From assembly GCA_021790615.1 (NCBI GenBank), contig JAJYGW010000378.1, positions 1-19,205 on the forward strand: DNA of 19,205 nucleotides. The letters run 5' to 3'. The stretch comes from Actinomycetes bacterium. GTDB lineage: Bacteria > Actinomycetota > Acidimicrobiia > Acidimicrobiales > JAKAOS01. Below the pieces are notes generated by a model that was not told the origin of the DNA, made no database searches, and worked only from the letters and a program-made list of their open reading frames with translations. How positions within the stretch are numbered: position 1 is the stretch's first letter; each line of letters begins with the position of its first letter. Shown here one piece after another: positions 7,751 through 15,066 of the stretch. The position numbers and the translations under genes were made by a program.

Positions 7751-9139
7751 ATGCCCGCCGAGCGCGTCCGGATCGAGCGCACCCCACCGGTCAGGGGCCG
7801 GGTAAGGGTCCCGGGGAGCAAGAGCCTCACCAACCGTGCTCTCGTCGCGGCGGCGCTCGCCGAGGGCACGAGCACCATCCGCGGCGGGCTCGCCGGCGAC
7901 GACGCCGAGAGCATGGTCGACGGCCTGCGCCGGCTCGGCGCTCGGATCGACGTCGCCAGTGATGTGAGCGGCGACGGAGGTCTCGGCAAGACGGGAGCGT
8001 CATGGGAGGTGACGGGCACGAGAGGCGCGGTAGGCCACACCGGCCAAGCGGAGGCGATCCGGGTCGATGCGAATCTGGCTGGGACGACGCTGCGTTTCTT
8101 GACGGCGGTCGCCGCTCTCGGGCAGGGGGGCATCACCGTCACGGGGCGGAGGGGGCTGCTCGACCGGCCCGTCGGCGACCTGCTCGTCGCCCTGCGTGCC
8201 TGCGGCGCCGAGGTGGCGGGCTCCGGTCCGGAGGGCGACCGGCCGCCCGTGCGGATCGGCAGGCGCCGCAAGCCCCTCGGCGGCCGGGTCTCGGTCGACG
8301 CGAGCAGGTCGAGCCAGTTCGTCTCGGCGCTCCTGCTCGTGGCGCCGTGCTTCGACGAGGACCTGGATCTCGAGGTCCGGGGCCTTTCTGCCGAGGGCTT
8401 CGTCGCTCTCACGCTCGACGTGATGGCGCACTTCGGGGCACCGGTCGAACGGACCACCGTCGGGTATCTCGCCCGTGGCGGCACGGGCTACCGCGGCGCT
8501 GACTACGAGGTGCCGCCGGATGCCAGCGCGGCGGCCCACATCGCGACGCTCGCTCTCGCCACGGGCGGGCAGGTGACGATCGAGTCGTTGTCGCGCGCCC
8601 GCTCACAACCCGACCACGGTTTCCTCGAGCTCGCACAGGCCGCCGGGGCAGGCATCGTCGACGAGCCCGACGGCTCGGTCACCGTCCACGGGCCGTCACG
8701 CCTCGAGCCGTTCGAGGCAGACCTGACCGGAATGCCCGACGAGCTCCCGAACGCCGCCGCCCTCGCCGCGCTCGCGAACGGCACGTCCCGGATCTGCGGC
8801 GTCGGCATCACGCGGTTCCACGAGAGCGACCGTATGGCGGCGGTCGCGGCGGAGCTCGCCAAGGTCGGCGTCCGGGCGGAGATCGAGGGGGACGACGTCG
8901 TCGTCCACGGCGGCTCGCCTCACGGCGGAGCAGTGCTCTCGTCACACGACGATCACCGGATGGCGATGGCACTGGCCGCTCTCGCCGGGGCGGTCGGGGA
9001 TTGCGCCCTCGAGGGAGCAGACGCCGTCTCGAAGACCTATCGGGACTTCTGGGACGACGCCGTTCGGCTCGGGTTGCGGACGGCCGAGGGAGCAGGCGAC
9101 CGCTCTCCTTCACGGGAGCGGTGCAAGAGCGGAGAGTGA
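7751..9139 (+). CDS. aroA: 3-phosphoshikimate 1-carboxyvinyltransferase (EPSP synthase)
   Basis: This 462-residue enzyme catalyses shikimate-3-phosphate plus phosphoenolpyruvate to EPSP, the sixth step of the shikimate pathway, in the cytoplasm. Substrate-binding motifs are in order: PGSKSLTNRA (Lys24, Ser25, Arg29), LAGTTLRFL, LDRPVGDLL, SRSSQFVSALL, PPDASAAAHIA, RFHESDRMAA, DDHRMAMALA and the C-terminal VSKTYRDFW. It is slightly longer than the usual 420-450 residues because of an N-proximal insert (about 70-95) and an extended tail. The frame stays open far upstream, but that part is antisense to groEL; the ATG at 7751 places MPAERVRIER directly before the conserved domain and is supported by a TATCGT box six bases upstream. 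It is divergent from groEL and not clustered with other aro genes. Confidence 0.95.
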   Translation: MPAERVRIERTPPVRGRVRVPGSKSLTNRALVAAALAEGTSTIRGGLAGDDAESMVDGLRRLGARIDVASDVSGDGGLGKTGASWEVTGTRGAVGHTGQAEAIRVDANLAGTTLRFLTAVAALGQGGITVTGRRGLLDRPVGDLLVALRACGAEVAGSGPEGDRPPVRIGRRRKPLGGRVSVDASRSSQFVSALLLVAPCFDEDLDLEVRGLSAEGFVALTLDVMAHFGAPVERTTVGYLARGGTGYRGADYEVPPDASAAAHIATLALATGGQVTIESLSRARSQPDHGFLELAQAAGAGIVDEPDGSVTVHGPSRLEPFEADLTGMPDELPNAAALAALANGTSRICGVGITRFHESDRMAAVAAELAKVGVRAEIEGDDVVVHGGSPHGGAVLSSHDDHRMAMALAALAGAVGDCALEGADAVSKTYRDFWDDAVRLGLRTAEGAGDRSPSRERCKSGE

Positions 9140-9151
9140 CGCCCGGAAGCT

Positions 9152-9170
9152 CCAGCGCACCGAGCGCTGG
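9152..9170 (+). terminator. Hairpin terminator after aroA
   Basis: CCAGCGC (9152-9158) pairs with GCGCTGG (9164-9170) over a five-base loop, 13 bases after the aroA stop, followed by TTCGGCCTTCC. It has a seven-pair stem and a weak T-rich tail. Confidence 0.5.
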
Positions 9171-9221
9171 TTCGGCCTTCCATGCGAGGCAGCCGCCGGT
9201 CGGCGGAAGGTCCCGTCACGG

Positions 9222-9633
9222 GGCGGCGGCTTCACCGAGGCCATCGAACTCGCCGTCACCACCGGCAAGCGGGTGACGGAGGTCACCGGGCTCGACGTGT
9301 CGGTCTGGTCGCACACGTTCTCCCCGCAGGCGACCGGCGTCGTCTGGTCGACCTTCGTGCCCGATCTCACCTCACTCGAGAAGGCGAACGACCTCCTCGT
9401 CCGCGACGCCCGCTACCTCGAGCTCTTCGAGCAGGGCAGGAGCTACATCCTCCCGGGCAGCATCGAGGACGGGCTCGAGGTCCTGCTGCACGGCAGTCCG
9501 CCGCCCGCCGAGTCGACCTACGTCGCCGTCGTGCGGATGACGATGGTCATCTCCGGGCTGGCCCCTGGGCATCCCGCTCGGCATCGAGATCGCACAGCTC
9601 GAGGAGAAGCTGACAGAGGGCATCGCCGCTTAG
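9222..9633 (+). pseudogene. Small hypothetical protein gene with a probable one-base frameshift
   Basis: Coding-like sequence begins around 9222 (GGGFTEAIELAV) and continues through GTG at 9273, VTGLDVSVWSHTFS, VVWSTFVPDLTSL and YLELFEQGRSYILPGSIEDG to about 9560. There the frame breaks. Skipping one C in the run of four at 9562-9565 restores GLALGIPLGIEIAQLEEKL and a stop at 9631-9633. The repaired C-terminus is hydrophobic then amphipathic and clearly fits the preceding protein, so a one-base insertion or a sequencing error is likely. No good start is visible: there is no ATG in frame, and the in-frame GTG at 9273 cuts into conserved-looking sequence. It may be related to alpha/beta-barrel proteins of about 140 residues, but I do not recognise a named family. 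It lies after the aroA hairpin and 61 bases before the MFS gene. Confidence 0.55.
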
Positions 9634-9680
9634 CGGCTGCGGGACCGAGTGCGGGCGGCGGGACTCTCCCGGCACGTCCC

Positions 9681-9694
9681 TAACCTGCTGGGCG
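9681..9694 (+). promoter_or_regulatory. Putative leaderless -10 box of the MFS transporter gene
   Basis: TAACCT (9681-9686) is eight bases before the GTG start, with no Shine-Dalgarno sequence between. Confidence 0.5.
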
Positions 9695-10933
9695 GTGCCC
9701 CAGCCAGAGATCGTCCCGCCGGCCGGGCGCGCCCTCCGGCCCGCCGGGCTCGCCCGGCGGCTCGTCCTCATCTTCGCGATCTCCACCGGCGTCGCCGTGG
9801 CGAACAACTACTACGCCCAGCCGCTGCTCGCCGCCATCAGGGCCACGTTCCACACGAGCTCGGGCGAGACGGGCCTCCTCGTCACGTTCGCACAGGTCGG
9901 GTACGCCGCCGGGCTCGTGTTCCTCCTTCCGCTCGGCGACCTCCTCGAGCGGCGCCGCCTCGTCGTCGTGATGAGCGTGATCTGCTCCGCCGGATTGCTC
10001 GGCGCAGCCGCCTCGCCGGACCTGCCGCTGATGTTCGCCGCAGCCGTGCTCGTCGGCGGCACATCGGTCGTCGCCCAGATCCTCGTCGCCTTCGCGGCCT
10101 CGATCGCGGGTGACGCCGAGCGCGGCAGGGTCGTCGGAACGGTGATGAGCGGGTTGCTCCTCGGCATCCTCCTCGCCCGGACGGCGGCGGGCTACATCGC
10201 CGAGGCGTCGTCGTGGAGGGTCGTCTACGTCGTGGCGGCGGGCATGACCGCCTTGCTGGCTCTCGTGATCCGCCACGAGGTGCCGGTGCACCGCGAGCGA
10301 CACGACCTGAGCTATCCGGCCGTGCTGTCCTCGGTGGTGAGGCTCTTCCTCACCGAACCGACGCTGCGGCGGCGGAGCCTCTATGGGTTGCTCTCGTTCG
10401 GGGCGTTCTCGGTGCTGTGGACGAGCCTCGCGTTCCTGCTGGCGGCGAAGCCGTACCACTTCTCCACGGGCACGATCGGGCTCTTCGGGCTCGTAGGTGC
10501 CGGTGGCGCCGGCATGGCGACACTGGCCGGCCGTCTCGCCGACCGCGGCCTGCAGGCGACCGTAACCACGCTGACAGCGCTCGCGATCGTCGTGTCGTTC
10601 GTGATCATGTGGGTGGCGCCCCACGTGCTCGGAGCCCTGATCGTCGGGATCGTGCTGCTCGACCTCGGCTGCCAGGGCATCCACATCTCGAACCAGAGCG
10701 AGATCTACCGTCTCGCGCCGTCGGCTCGCAGCCGCGTGAACTCGGCCTACATGACCTGCTACTTCGTGGGTGGGACGCTCGGCTCCGTGGGCTCGGCGCT
10801 CTGCTACGGGGCCGGCGGCTGGCCGTACGTCGCAGCACTCGGCACGGCCTTCGGCGCCGCCGCCTGGCTCATGTCGCTCACCGAGCGCCGCTACCAGCGC
10901 CGGGCGGTCGCCACCGCCCCGGCCGGCACCTGA
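9695..10933 (+). CDS. Major facilitator superfamily transporter (drug:H+ antiporter-1 type)
   Basis: This 412-residue membrane protein has about twelve hydrophobic helices in two halves separated by a charged loop near 195-215 (RHEVPVHRERHD). The start of helix 1 (VANNYYAQPLL) and the loop 2-3 motif GDLLERRRLVV are typical of MFS exporters; motif A here reads LPLGDLLERR. A second, degenerate copy (GRLADRG) lies in the C-terminal half. These proteins export small molecules by proton exchange, but sequence alone does not give the substrate. The likely start is GTG at 9695, matching a TAACCT box eight bases upstream. The gene stands alone between the frameshifted small gene and the convergent CysO-like gene. 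It resembles YnfM/NepI-like exporters only in general layout. Confidence 0.85.
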   Translation: MPQPEIVPPAGRALRPAGLARRLVLIFAISTGVAVANNYYAQPLLAAIRATFHTSSGETGLLVTFAQVGYAAGLVFLLPLGDLLERRRLVVVMSVICSAGLLGAAASPDLPLMFAAAVLVGGTSVVAQILVAFAASIAGDAERGRVVGTVMSGLLLGILLARTAAGYIAEASSWRVVYVVAAGMTALLALVIRHEVPVHRERHDLSYPAVLSSVVRLFLTEPTLRRRSLYGLLSFGAFSVLWTSLAFLLAAKPYHFSTGTIGLFGLVGAGGAGMATLAGRLADRGLQATVTTLTALAIVVSFVIMWVAPHVLGALIVGIVLLDLGCQGIHISNQSEIYRLAPSARSRVNSAYMTCYFVGGTLGSVGSALCYGAGGWPYVAALGTAFGAAAWLMSLTERRYQRRAVATAPAGT

Positions 10934-10962
10934 GCACCGCGAGCGGCGCCTTCCGTGGTGCT
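10933..10962 (+). terminator. Possible shared terminator between convergent genes
   Basis: AGCACCGC (10933-10940) pairs with GTGGTGCT (10955-10962), including one G-U pair, over a 14-base loop. It starts at the MFS stop codon and lies between the MFS gene and the convergent CysO-like gene. Confidence 0.35.
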
Positions 10963-11000
10963 GCCTCGACGGCGGCCGCGCGCCACGCGCTCACGAGATG

Positions 11001-11276
11001 TCAGCCCCCGGCGACCGCCGGAACGATCGACACCGTGGTCCCGTCGGCGACCGACGTGTCGAGGCCGTCGAGGTAACGGACGTCCTCCTCGGCGACGAAC
11101 ACGTTGACGAAACGCCGCAACGCCCCCCGCTCGTCCAACAGCCGCGCCTCGATGCCCGGGTGAGCGGCCTCCACCGCGCCGATGACATCGCGGACGGTGC
11201 CGGCCGGCACGTCGAGCTCGCCGGCGCCGCCGGTGAGGTTGCGCAGCTGCGCGGGAACCCGGACGATGACGCTCAC
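11001..11276 (-). CDS. cysO: CysO-like MoaD/ThiS-family sulfur carrier protein
   Basis: This 91-residue protein has a ubiquitin-like fold and ends in AVAGG, the exposed Gly-Gly that is adenylated and turned into a thiocarboxylate to carry sulfur. It closely resembles Mycobacterium tuberculosis CysO along its second half (RFVNVFVAEEDVRY, LDTSVADGTTVSI, VPAVAGG), more so than typical MoaD or ThiS. In mycobacteria CysO passes sulfur to CysM, which makes cysteine from O-phosphoserine, and Mec cleaves the adduct; neither gene is in this window. The start is GTG at 11274-11276, overlapping the stop of the threonine synthase-like gene by four bases, so the two are co-translated and likely work together. 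Control would be by the SAM riboswitch upstream of the first gene. The fold and carrier role are confident; the acceptor enzyme is inferred from the pairing. Confidence 0.88.
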   Translation of the reverse strand: MSVIVRVPAQLRNLTGGAGELDVPAGTVRDVIGAVEAAHPGIEARLLDERGALRRFVNVFVAEEDVRYLDGLDTSVADGTTVSIVPAVAGG

Positions 11277-12604
11277 GAGGCCTGCTCGGTGGTGGTGCCG
11301 GCAACCGCGCCGGCAACTGGTCCCGTCGTGGTGCCGGCCGTGGTCAAGTGGCCGTCCAAGGCGGCCGTCACGTCCTCCAACCGGGGCCGGATCGTGGCGG
11401 TCGGTCCGGCCGTGTCGCCGAAGGCTTCGACCGTCTTCAGGCCGTTCCCGGTGACGTAGGCGACGACTCGCTCGTCGTCGCGGATGACGCCCTCCCGTGC
11501 GAGCTTCGCGAGGGTGGCGATGGTCACACCGCCAGCCGTCTCGGCAAAGATCCCTTCGGTCCTCGCGAGCAGCCGGATGCCCTCGAGGATCTCGGCATCG
11601 GACACCGAGCCGATCGCCCCACCCGTCCTCCGCACCACCTCGAGCGCGTACCAGCCGTCGGCCGGGTTCCCGATCGCGAGCGACTTCGCGATGGTGCTCG
11701 GCTTCACCGGGCGCACGTGATCGGCGCCGCTCGCGAAGGCGGCCGCGACTGGGCTGCAGCCGTCAGCCTGCGCCCCGGAGACGCGTACCGGACCTGCCGG
11801 GTCCTCGGCGTCGTGCCCGGCCAGGGGCGACACCAACCCGAGCCGCACGAGCTCGCGGAACCCCTTGTCGATCTTCGTCAGCTGCGCCCCGGACGCGATC
11901 GGCGCGACGACGTGGTCCGGCAGCTCCCAGCCGAGCTGCTCGGCGACCTCGAACGCAAGGGTCTTCGAACCTTCGGCGTAGTACGGCCGGACGTTCACGT
12001 TGACGAACGCCCAGTCCGGGTACTCGCTCGCGAGCTCGGCGCAGAGGCGGTTGACGTCGTCGTAGTTGCCGTCGACGGCGAGCAGCTTCCCGCCGAAGAC
12101 CGCCGTCGTCAGCACCTTGGCCTGCTCGAGGTCACTCGGGATGAGCACGACCGACTGCATCCCGGCGCGGGCGGCATGAGCTGCCACGGAGTTGGCGAGG
12201 TTGCCCGTCGAGGCACAGGCGGCGACCTTGAAGCCGAGCTCGCGAGCTTTCGTCAGCGCCACCGACACGACTCGGTCCTTGAACGAGCCCGTCGGGTTCC
12301 GGGTGTCGTCCTTCACCCACAGCTCGCCGAGCCCGATCTCGACGGCAAGCCGATCGGCGCGGACGAGCGGTGTGCAGCCCGCCCCGAGGCTGACCGGACC
12401 GTGTCCCTCGACCGGGAGGAGGTCGGCGTAGCGCCAGATGTCGAGCGGTCCGGCGGCGATCGACTCGCGCGTGACCCGCCCGGTCATGGCGTCGTAGTCG
12501 TAGGTGGCCTCGAGCGGCCCGAAACAGAACGCGCACGCGTGCTCGGCCTCGGGTGGGTACGTGCGGCCGCACTCCCGGCACGTGAGGGTCAAGACGTAGC
12601 TCAC
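11273..12604 (-). CDS. thrC: Threonine synthase-like PLP enzyme, SAM riboswitch-controlled, paired with a sulfur carrier
   Basis: This 443-residue fold-type II PLP enzyme has a zinc ribbon at the N-terminus (Cys9, Cys12, Cys24, Cys27) and the PLP lysine Lys109 in NPTGSFKDR, followed by ACASTGNLANSVAAHAA and, near the end, YVTGNGLKT. By similarity it is a threonine synthase of the archaeal/actinobacterial kind, which converts O-phosphohomoserine to threonine and phosphate. The last 25 residues are a Thr/Ala/Gly tail. No hom or thrB lies nearby. The start is GTG at 12602-12604 with GGAGG at 12610-12614. An S-box riboswitch precedes it, and a CysO-like gene overlaps its stop. Both features belong to sulfur metabolism, so it may instead, or also, make homocysteine from O-phosphohomoserine with sulfur from the carrier. 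The fold is certain; the reaction is open. Confidence 0.88.
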   Translation of the reverse strand: MSYVLTLTCRECGRTYPPEAEHACAFCFGPLEATYDYDAMTGRVTRESIAAGPLDIWRYADLLPVEGHGPVSLGAGCTPLVRADRLAVEIGLGELWVKDDTRNPTGSFKDRVVSVALTKARELGFKVAACASTGNLANSVAAHAARAGMQSVVLIPSDLEQAKVLTTAVFGGKLLAVDGNYDDVNRLCAELASEYPDWAFVNVNVRPYYAEGSKTLAFEVAEQLGWELPDHVVAPIASGAQLTKIDKGFRELVRLGLVSPLAGHDAEDPAGPVRVSGAQADGCSPVAAAFASGADHVRPVKPSTIAKSLAIGNPADGWYALEVVRRTGGAIGSVSDAEILEGIRLLARTEGIFAETAGGVTIATLAKLAREGVIRDDERVVAYVTGNGLKTVEAFGDTAGPTATIRPRLEDVTAALDGHLTTAGTTTGPVAGAVAGTTTEQAS

Positions 12605-12610
12605 AGCTTC

Positions 12611-12716
12611 CTCCTCATCGATCGGGCATTGGCACCTGTCCTGACCGGTACGACTACCGGACGAGGAGGGTTGCCGCGGCGTCACAGGGCCCGTCCCTCA
12701 ACCGCTCTGGATGATG
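12611..12716 (-). promoter_or_regulatory. SAM riboswitch (S-box, SAM-I type) in the thrC-like leader
   Basis: On the minus strand the leader carries the S-box core in order: AGAGCGGTTGAGGGA, CGGGCCCTGTGACGCC, GCGGCAACC, a P3 hairpin (CCGGTA-GTCG-TACCGG, 12645-12660) and the P4 segment AGGTGCCAATGCCC. P1 can form between TCATC (12710-12714) and GATGA (12615-12619). With a bulged A it extends over the first two bases of the ribosome site (GGAGG, 12610-12614). This predicts translational repression when SAM is bound. These blocks match the RF00162 consensus as I know it; no covariance search was run. It is the only riboswitch I see in the window. Confidence 0.9.
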
Positions 12717-12722
12717 GGATGC

Positions 12723-12753
12723 AGTGTAGGCGAGGCGTGCCCGTCCCTGCCAA
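12723..12753 (-). promoter_or_regulatory. Candidate promoter of the riboswitch-thrC-cysO operon
   Basis: On the minus strand TTGGCA (12748-12753) and TACACT (12723-12728) are 19 bases apart. Transcription would start near 12716, exactly at the 5' strand of riboswitch stem P1. Confidence 0.45.
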
Positions 12754-12790
12754 AGCGGACCGTCCGGCGCGGTCAGCCCGCCCGACTGCG

Positions 12791-12804
12791 TAGGGTGACG
12801 GTCG
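12791..12804 (+). promoter_or_regulatory. Putative leaderless -10 box of gpgS
   Basis: TAGGGT (12791-12796) is eight bases before the gpgS ATG, with no Shine-Dalgarno sequence. Confidence 0.5.
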
Positions 12805-13620
12805 ATGCCGCCGGTCCTCGCCCTGCCGACCATCCGCACGTTCCATTACGCCGAGTTCGACGCGGAGGAGCTCGCCGCAGCCAAACGGCGCCGCCGCGCC
12901 GCCGTCCACGTCGTCATCCCGGCTCGCGACGAGGAGGACACGATCGGCGCCATCGTCTCGGCCGTCCGCCGGGACCTCATGCAAGTGGTCCAACTCGTCG
13001 ACGAGCTCGTCGTCGTCGACGATCAGTCGGACGACGCCACCGGCGCGCTCGCTGCGGCGAACGGGGCGCGGGTGGTCGCAGGGCCGGGTGCGGGCAAGGG
13101 AGAGGCGATGGCGCACGGTGTGGCCTCGCTCACGACCGCCTGGTCCGGTCCGGAGCCGTCGGATCGCGTCGTCGTGTTCCTGGACGGGGATGTGCGGGGG
13201 TTCGGGTCGGGTTACGTGACGGGATTGCTCGGTCCGCTGTTGTGCGAGGAGGGCATCGACCTCGTGAAGGGCCGCTACCGCCGGCCGCTCGGCGACCAGC
13301 CGACGGGTGGAGGGCGCGTGACCGAGCTCCTCGCGAAGCCTGCACTCCGGCTGTTCTTCCCGGAGCTCGGCCTGCTCGACCAGCCGCTCGCAGGAGAGGC
13401 GGCTATCCGCTGGTCACTCCTCGACGAGATCACGCTCGCCGGCGGCTACGCCGTCGAGGTCGCCATGATCATCGACACCTACCTCGCACGCGGCGCCAAC
13501 GCCATCGCGGAGGTCGATCTCGGCGAGCGCAGGCACCGCAACCGGAACCTTGAGGAGCTCGTGCCGGAGGCCGAGACGGTGCTCCAGACGATCGTCGAGC
13601 GCGCGCGGACCCGCCCATGA
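12805..13620 (+). CDS. gpgS: Glucosyl-3-phosphoglycerate synthase
   Basis: This 271-residue GT-A-fold retaining glycosyltransferase (GT81-like) transfers glucose from NDP-glucose to 3-phosphoglycerate, giving glucosyl-3-phosphoglycerate. That product is the precursor of glucosylglycerate and, in mycobacteria, of methylglucose lipopolysaccharide. Visible motifs are VVIPARDEED near residue 37, VDDQSDD (71-77), GAGKGEA with Lys98, the metal-binding DGD (127-129) in the DXD position, VKGRYRRP, GGGRVTELLAKP, and QPLAGEAAIRW followed by YAVEVAMIID. It is somewhat shorter than mycobacterial GpgS (about 320 residues). The ATG at 12805 has a TAGGGT box eight bases upstream. Its stop overlaps the otsA start by four bases (ATGA), indicating coupled expression with trehalose-phosphate synthase. 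No recognisable gpgP phosphatase gene lies nearby, only otsB. Confidence 0.9.
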   Translation: MPPVLALPTIRTFHYAEFDAEELAAAKRRRRAAVHVVIPARDEEDTIGAIVSAVRRDLMQVVQLVDELVVVDDQSDDATGALAAANGARVVAGPGAGKGEAMAHGVASLTTAWSGPEPSDRVVVFLDGDVRGFGSGYVTGLLGPLLCEEGIDLVKGRYRRPLGDQPTGGGRVTELLAKPALRLFFPELGLLDQPLAGEAAIRWSLLDEITLAGGYAVEVAMIIDTYLARGANAIAEVDLGERRHRNRNLEELVPEAETVLQTIVERARTRP

Positions 13621-15023
13621 GCGACCTCGTCGTCGCCTCGAACCGGGGACCCTTCTTGCTCGGCGAGGGCCCGGAGGGCTCCGTCGTCGCCTCGCCCGCC
13701 GGCGGGGGCCTGGCGCCGAGCATCGCTTCCGCCCTGGCGCGGCGGGAGGGCGAGGTCGTCTGGGTGGCGAGCCCGATGAGCGACTTCGAGCGGCGCCGCG
13801 GATCCGAGGGTGCGGTCGACACGGAGCTGAAGGGCCTGGCGCTCCGTCTCGTCGACATCGGAGCCTCCACGTATGCCGGCGCCTACGACGTCATCGCCAA
13901 CTCAACCCTCTGGTTCTGCTTCCACGGGCTGTTCGACGCGCCGAAGCGCCCGCTCTTCGATCACGCCTGGCGGGACGCGTGGGAGGAGTTCCGGAAGTAC
14001 AACACCGCCTTCACCGATCGCATCTGCGACGAGGCGTCGGAGGGTGCGACCGTGCTCGTCAACGACTACCACCTCCCGCTCGTCGGCAGGCAGCTGGCCG
14101 AGCGCCGGCCGGATCTCGCGACCGTGCACTTCACCCACACGCCGTTCGCGACGCGCGAGGAGCTCGAGATGTTGCCCCGTGACACCCGCCGCGAGCTGCT
14201 CGAGGGCATGTCGGGCTTCGGAGCCTGCGGCTTCCACACCCCGCGGTGGGAGCAGCGATTTCGGGACGGTGCGGGCGCCTTCTCGGACCGGGTGCCGGTG
14301 ACGTTCGCCGCCGGGCTCGGAGCGGACGCCGCGCGCCTACGGGAGGTCGCGGAGTCGCCCGCCTGTGCGGAGCGTCTCGCGACGCTCGAAGAGCTGGTCG
14401 GAGACCGGCGTCTCATCGTGCGGAGCGACCGGATCGAGCTCTCGAAGAACCTGTTGCGCGGGTTCCTCGCCTTCGACGCCCTGCTGGAGGAACGGGCGGA
14501 CTTGCGCGGGCGGGTGTGTCTCGTCGCCCGCGGGTACGCGAGCCGAGAGTCGCTCGCCGAATACCTCGCCTACCGTTCCGAAGCCGCGCACCTCGTCGCG
14601 GTGCTCAACGAGAAGTGGGCGCCGCTCTGCGGCGGCGAGGACCCGATCGTGCTCGACATCGACGACGACTTCGCAGCGACCGTGGCTGCATACCGCCGGT
14701 ACGACGTCCTGCTGGTCAACCCGATCCGCGACGGCATGAACCTCGTCGCGAAGGAAGGCCCGGTGCTGAACGAGCGCGCCGGTCTCCTCGTCTGCTCTGA
14801 ACAGGCGGGAGCGTTCGAGGAGCTGGCCGATGTGGCACTCGGGGTACAGCCCTTCGACGTGAGCGACACCGCCGCCGCGCTCGCCCGAGCACTCGACATG
14901 AACGAGGACGAGCGCGCGCGCCGGGCCTCGGAGTTGAAGCGGCGTGGCGCGGCAGACCCGCCGGAACGCTGGCTCGATGCCGTGCTCACGCGGGCGCGGC
15001 CCCCGGGCGCCCACTCCGCCTGA
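13617..15023 (+). CDS. otsA: Trehalose-6-phosphate synthase (GT20 family)
   Basis: This 468-residue retaining glycosyltransferase makes trehalose-6-phosphate from glucose-6-phosphate and an NDP-glucose. GT20 landmarks are in order: VASNRGP (6-12), SPAGGGLAPS (26-35), DYHLPLVGRQL, FTHTPFATREELEMLP, GFGACGFHT, SDRIELSKNLLRGF (basic residues that hold the donor phosphates), VARGYASRE, VLLVNPIRDGMNLVAKE and VCSEQAGAFEEL. Several positions differ from the E. coli enzyme: SNRGP for SNRIA, THTPF for HIPF, and ELSKNLL for DYSKGLP. These variants recur in actinobacterial GT20 relatives as far as I remember. The ATG overlaps the gpgS stop. The gene ends 43 bases before the convergent otsB. Trehalose synthesis is the best guess, but the gpgS pairing leaves room for a different acceptor. 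Confidence 0.88.
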   Translation: MSDLVVASNRGPFLLGEGPEGSVVASPAGGGLAPSIASALARREGEVVWVASPMSDFERRRGSEGAVDTELKGLALRLVDIGASTYAGAYDVIANSTLWFCFHGLFDAPKRPLFDHAWRDAWEEFRKYNTAFTDRICDEASEGATVLVNDYHLPLVGRQLAERRPDLATVHFTHTPFATREELEMLPRDTRRELLEGMSGFGACGFHTPRWEQRFRDGAGAFSDRVPVTFAAGLGADAARLREVAESPACAERLATLEELVGDRRLIVRSDRIELSKNLLRGFLAFDALLEERADLRGRVCLVARGYASRESLAEYLAYRSEAAHLVAVLNEKWAPLCGGEDPIVLDIDDDFAATVAAYRRYDVLLVNPIRDGMNLVAKEGPVLNERAGLLVCSEQAGAFEELADVALGVQPFDVSDTAAALARALDMNEDERARRASELKRRGAADPPERWLDAVLTRARPPGAHSA

Positions 15024-15037
15024 GGTTCCGCCGGGGG

Positions 15038-15053
15038 CCGGGCTGACGCCCGG
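15038..15053. terminator. Bidirectional hairpin between convergent otsA and otsB
   Basis: CCGGGC (15038-15043) and GCCCGG (15048-15053) form a six-pair GC stem with a four-base loop in the 43-base gap between the two stop codons. No T-run is present. Confidence 0.45.
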
Positions 15054-15066
15054 TCGAGCACTCCGC

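Noticed and set aside
9680..10684. A 334-codon minus-strand frame rich in Asp/Glu/Arg/His
   Set aside because: It lies opposite the MFS gene, whose helices and motifs are unmistakable; it is not an acidic protein gene of its own.
10933..11000. A second riboswitch or small RNA between the MFS and CysO-like genes
   Set aside because: Only a modest hairpin between convergent genes; no conserved RNA core.
11348..12793. A 481-codon plus-strand frame
   Set aside because: It is antisense to the thrC-like gene and its riboswitch leader and shows no family motif.
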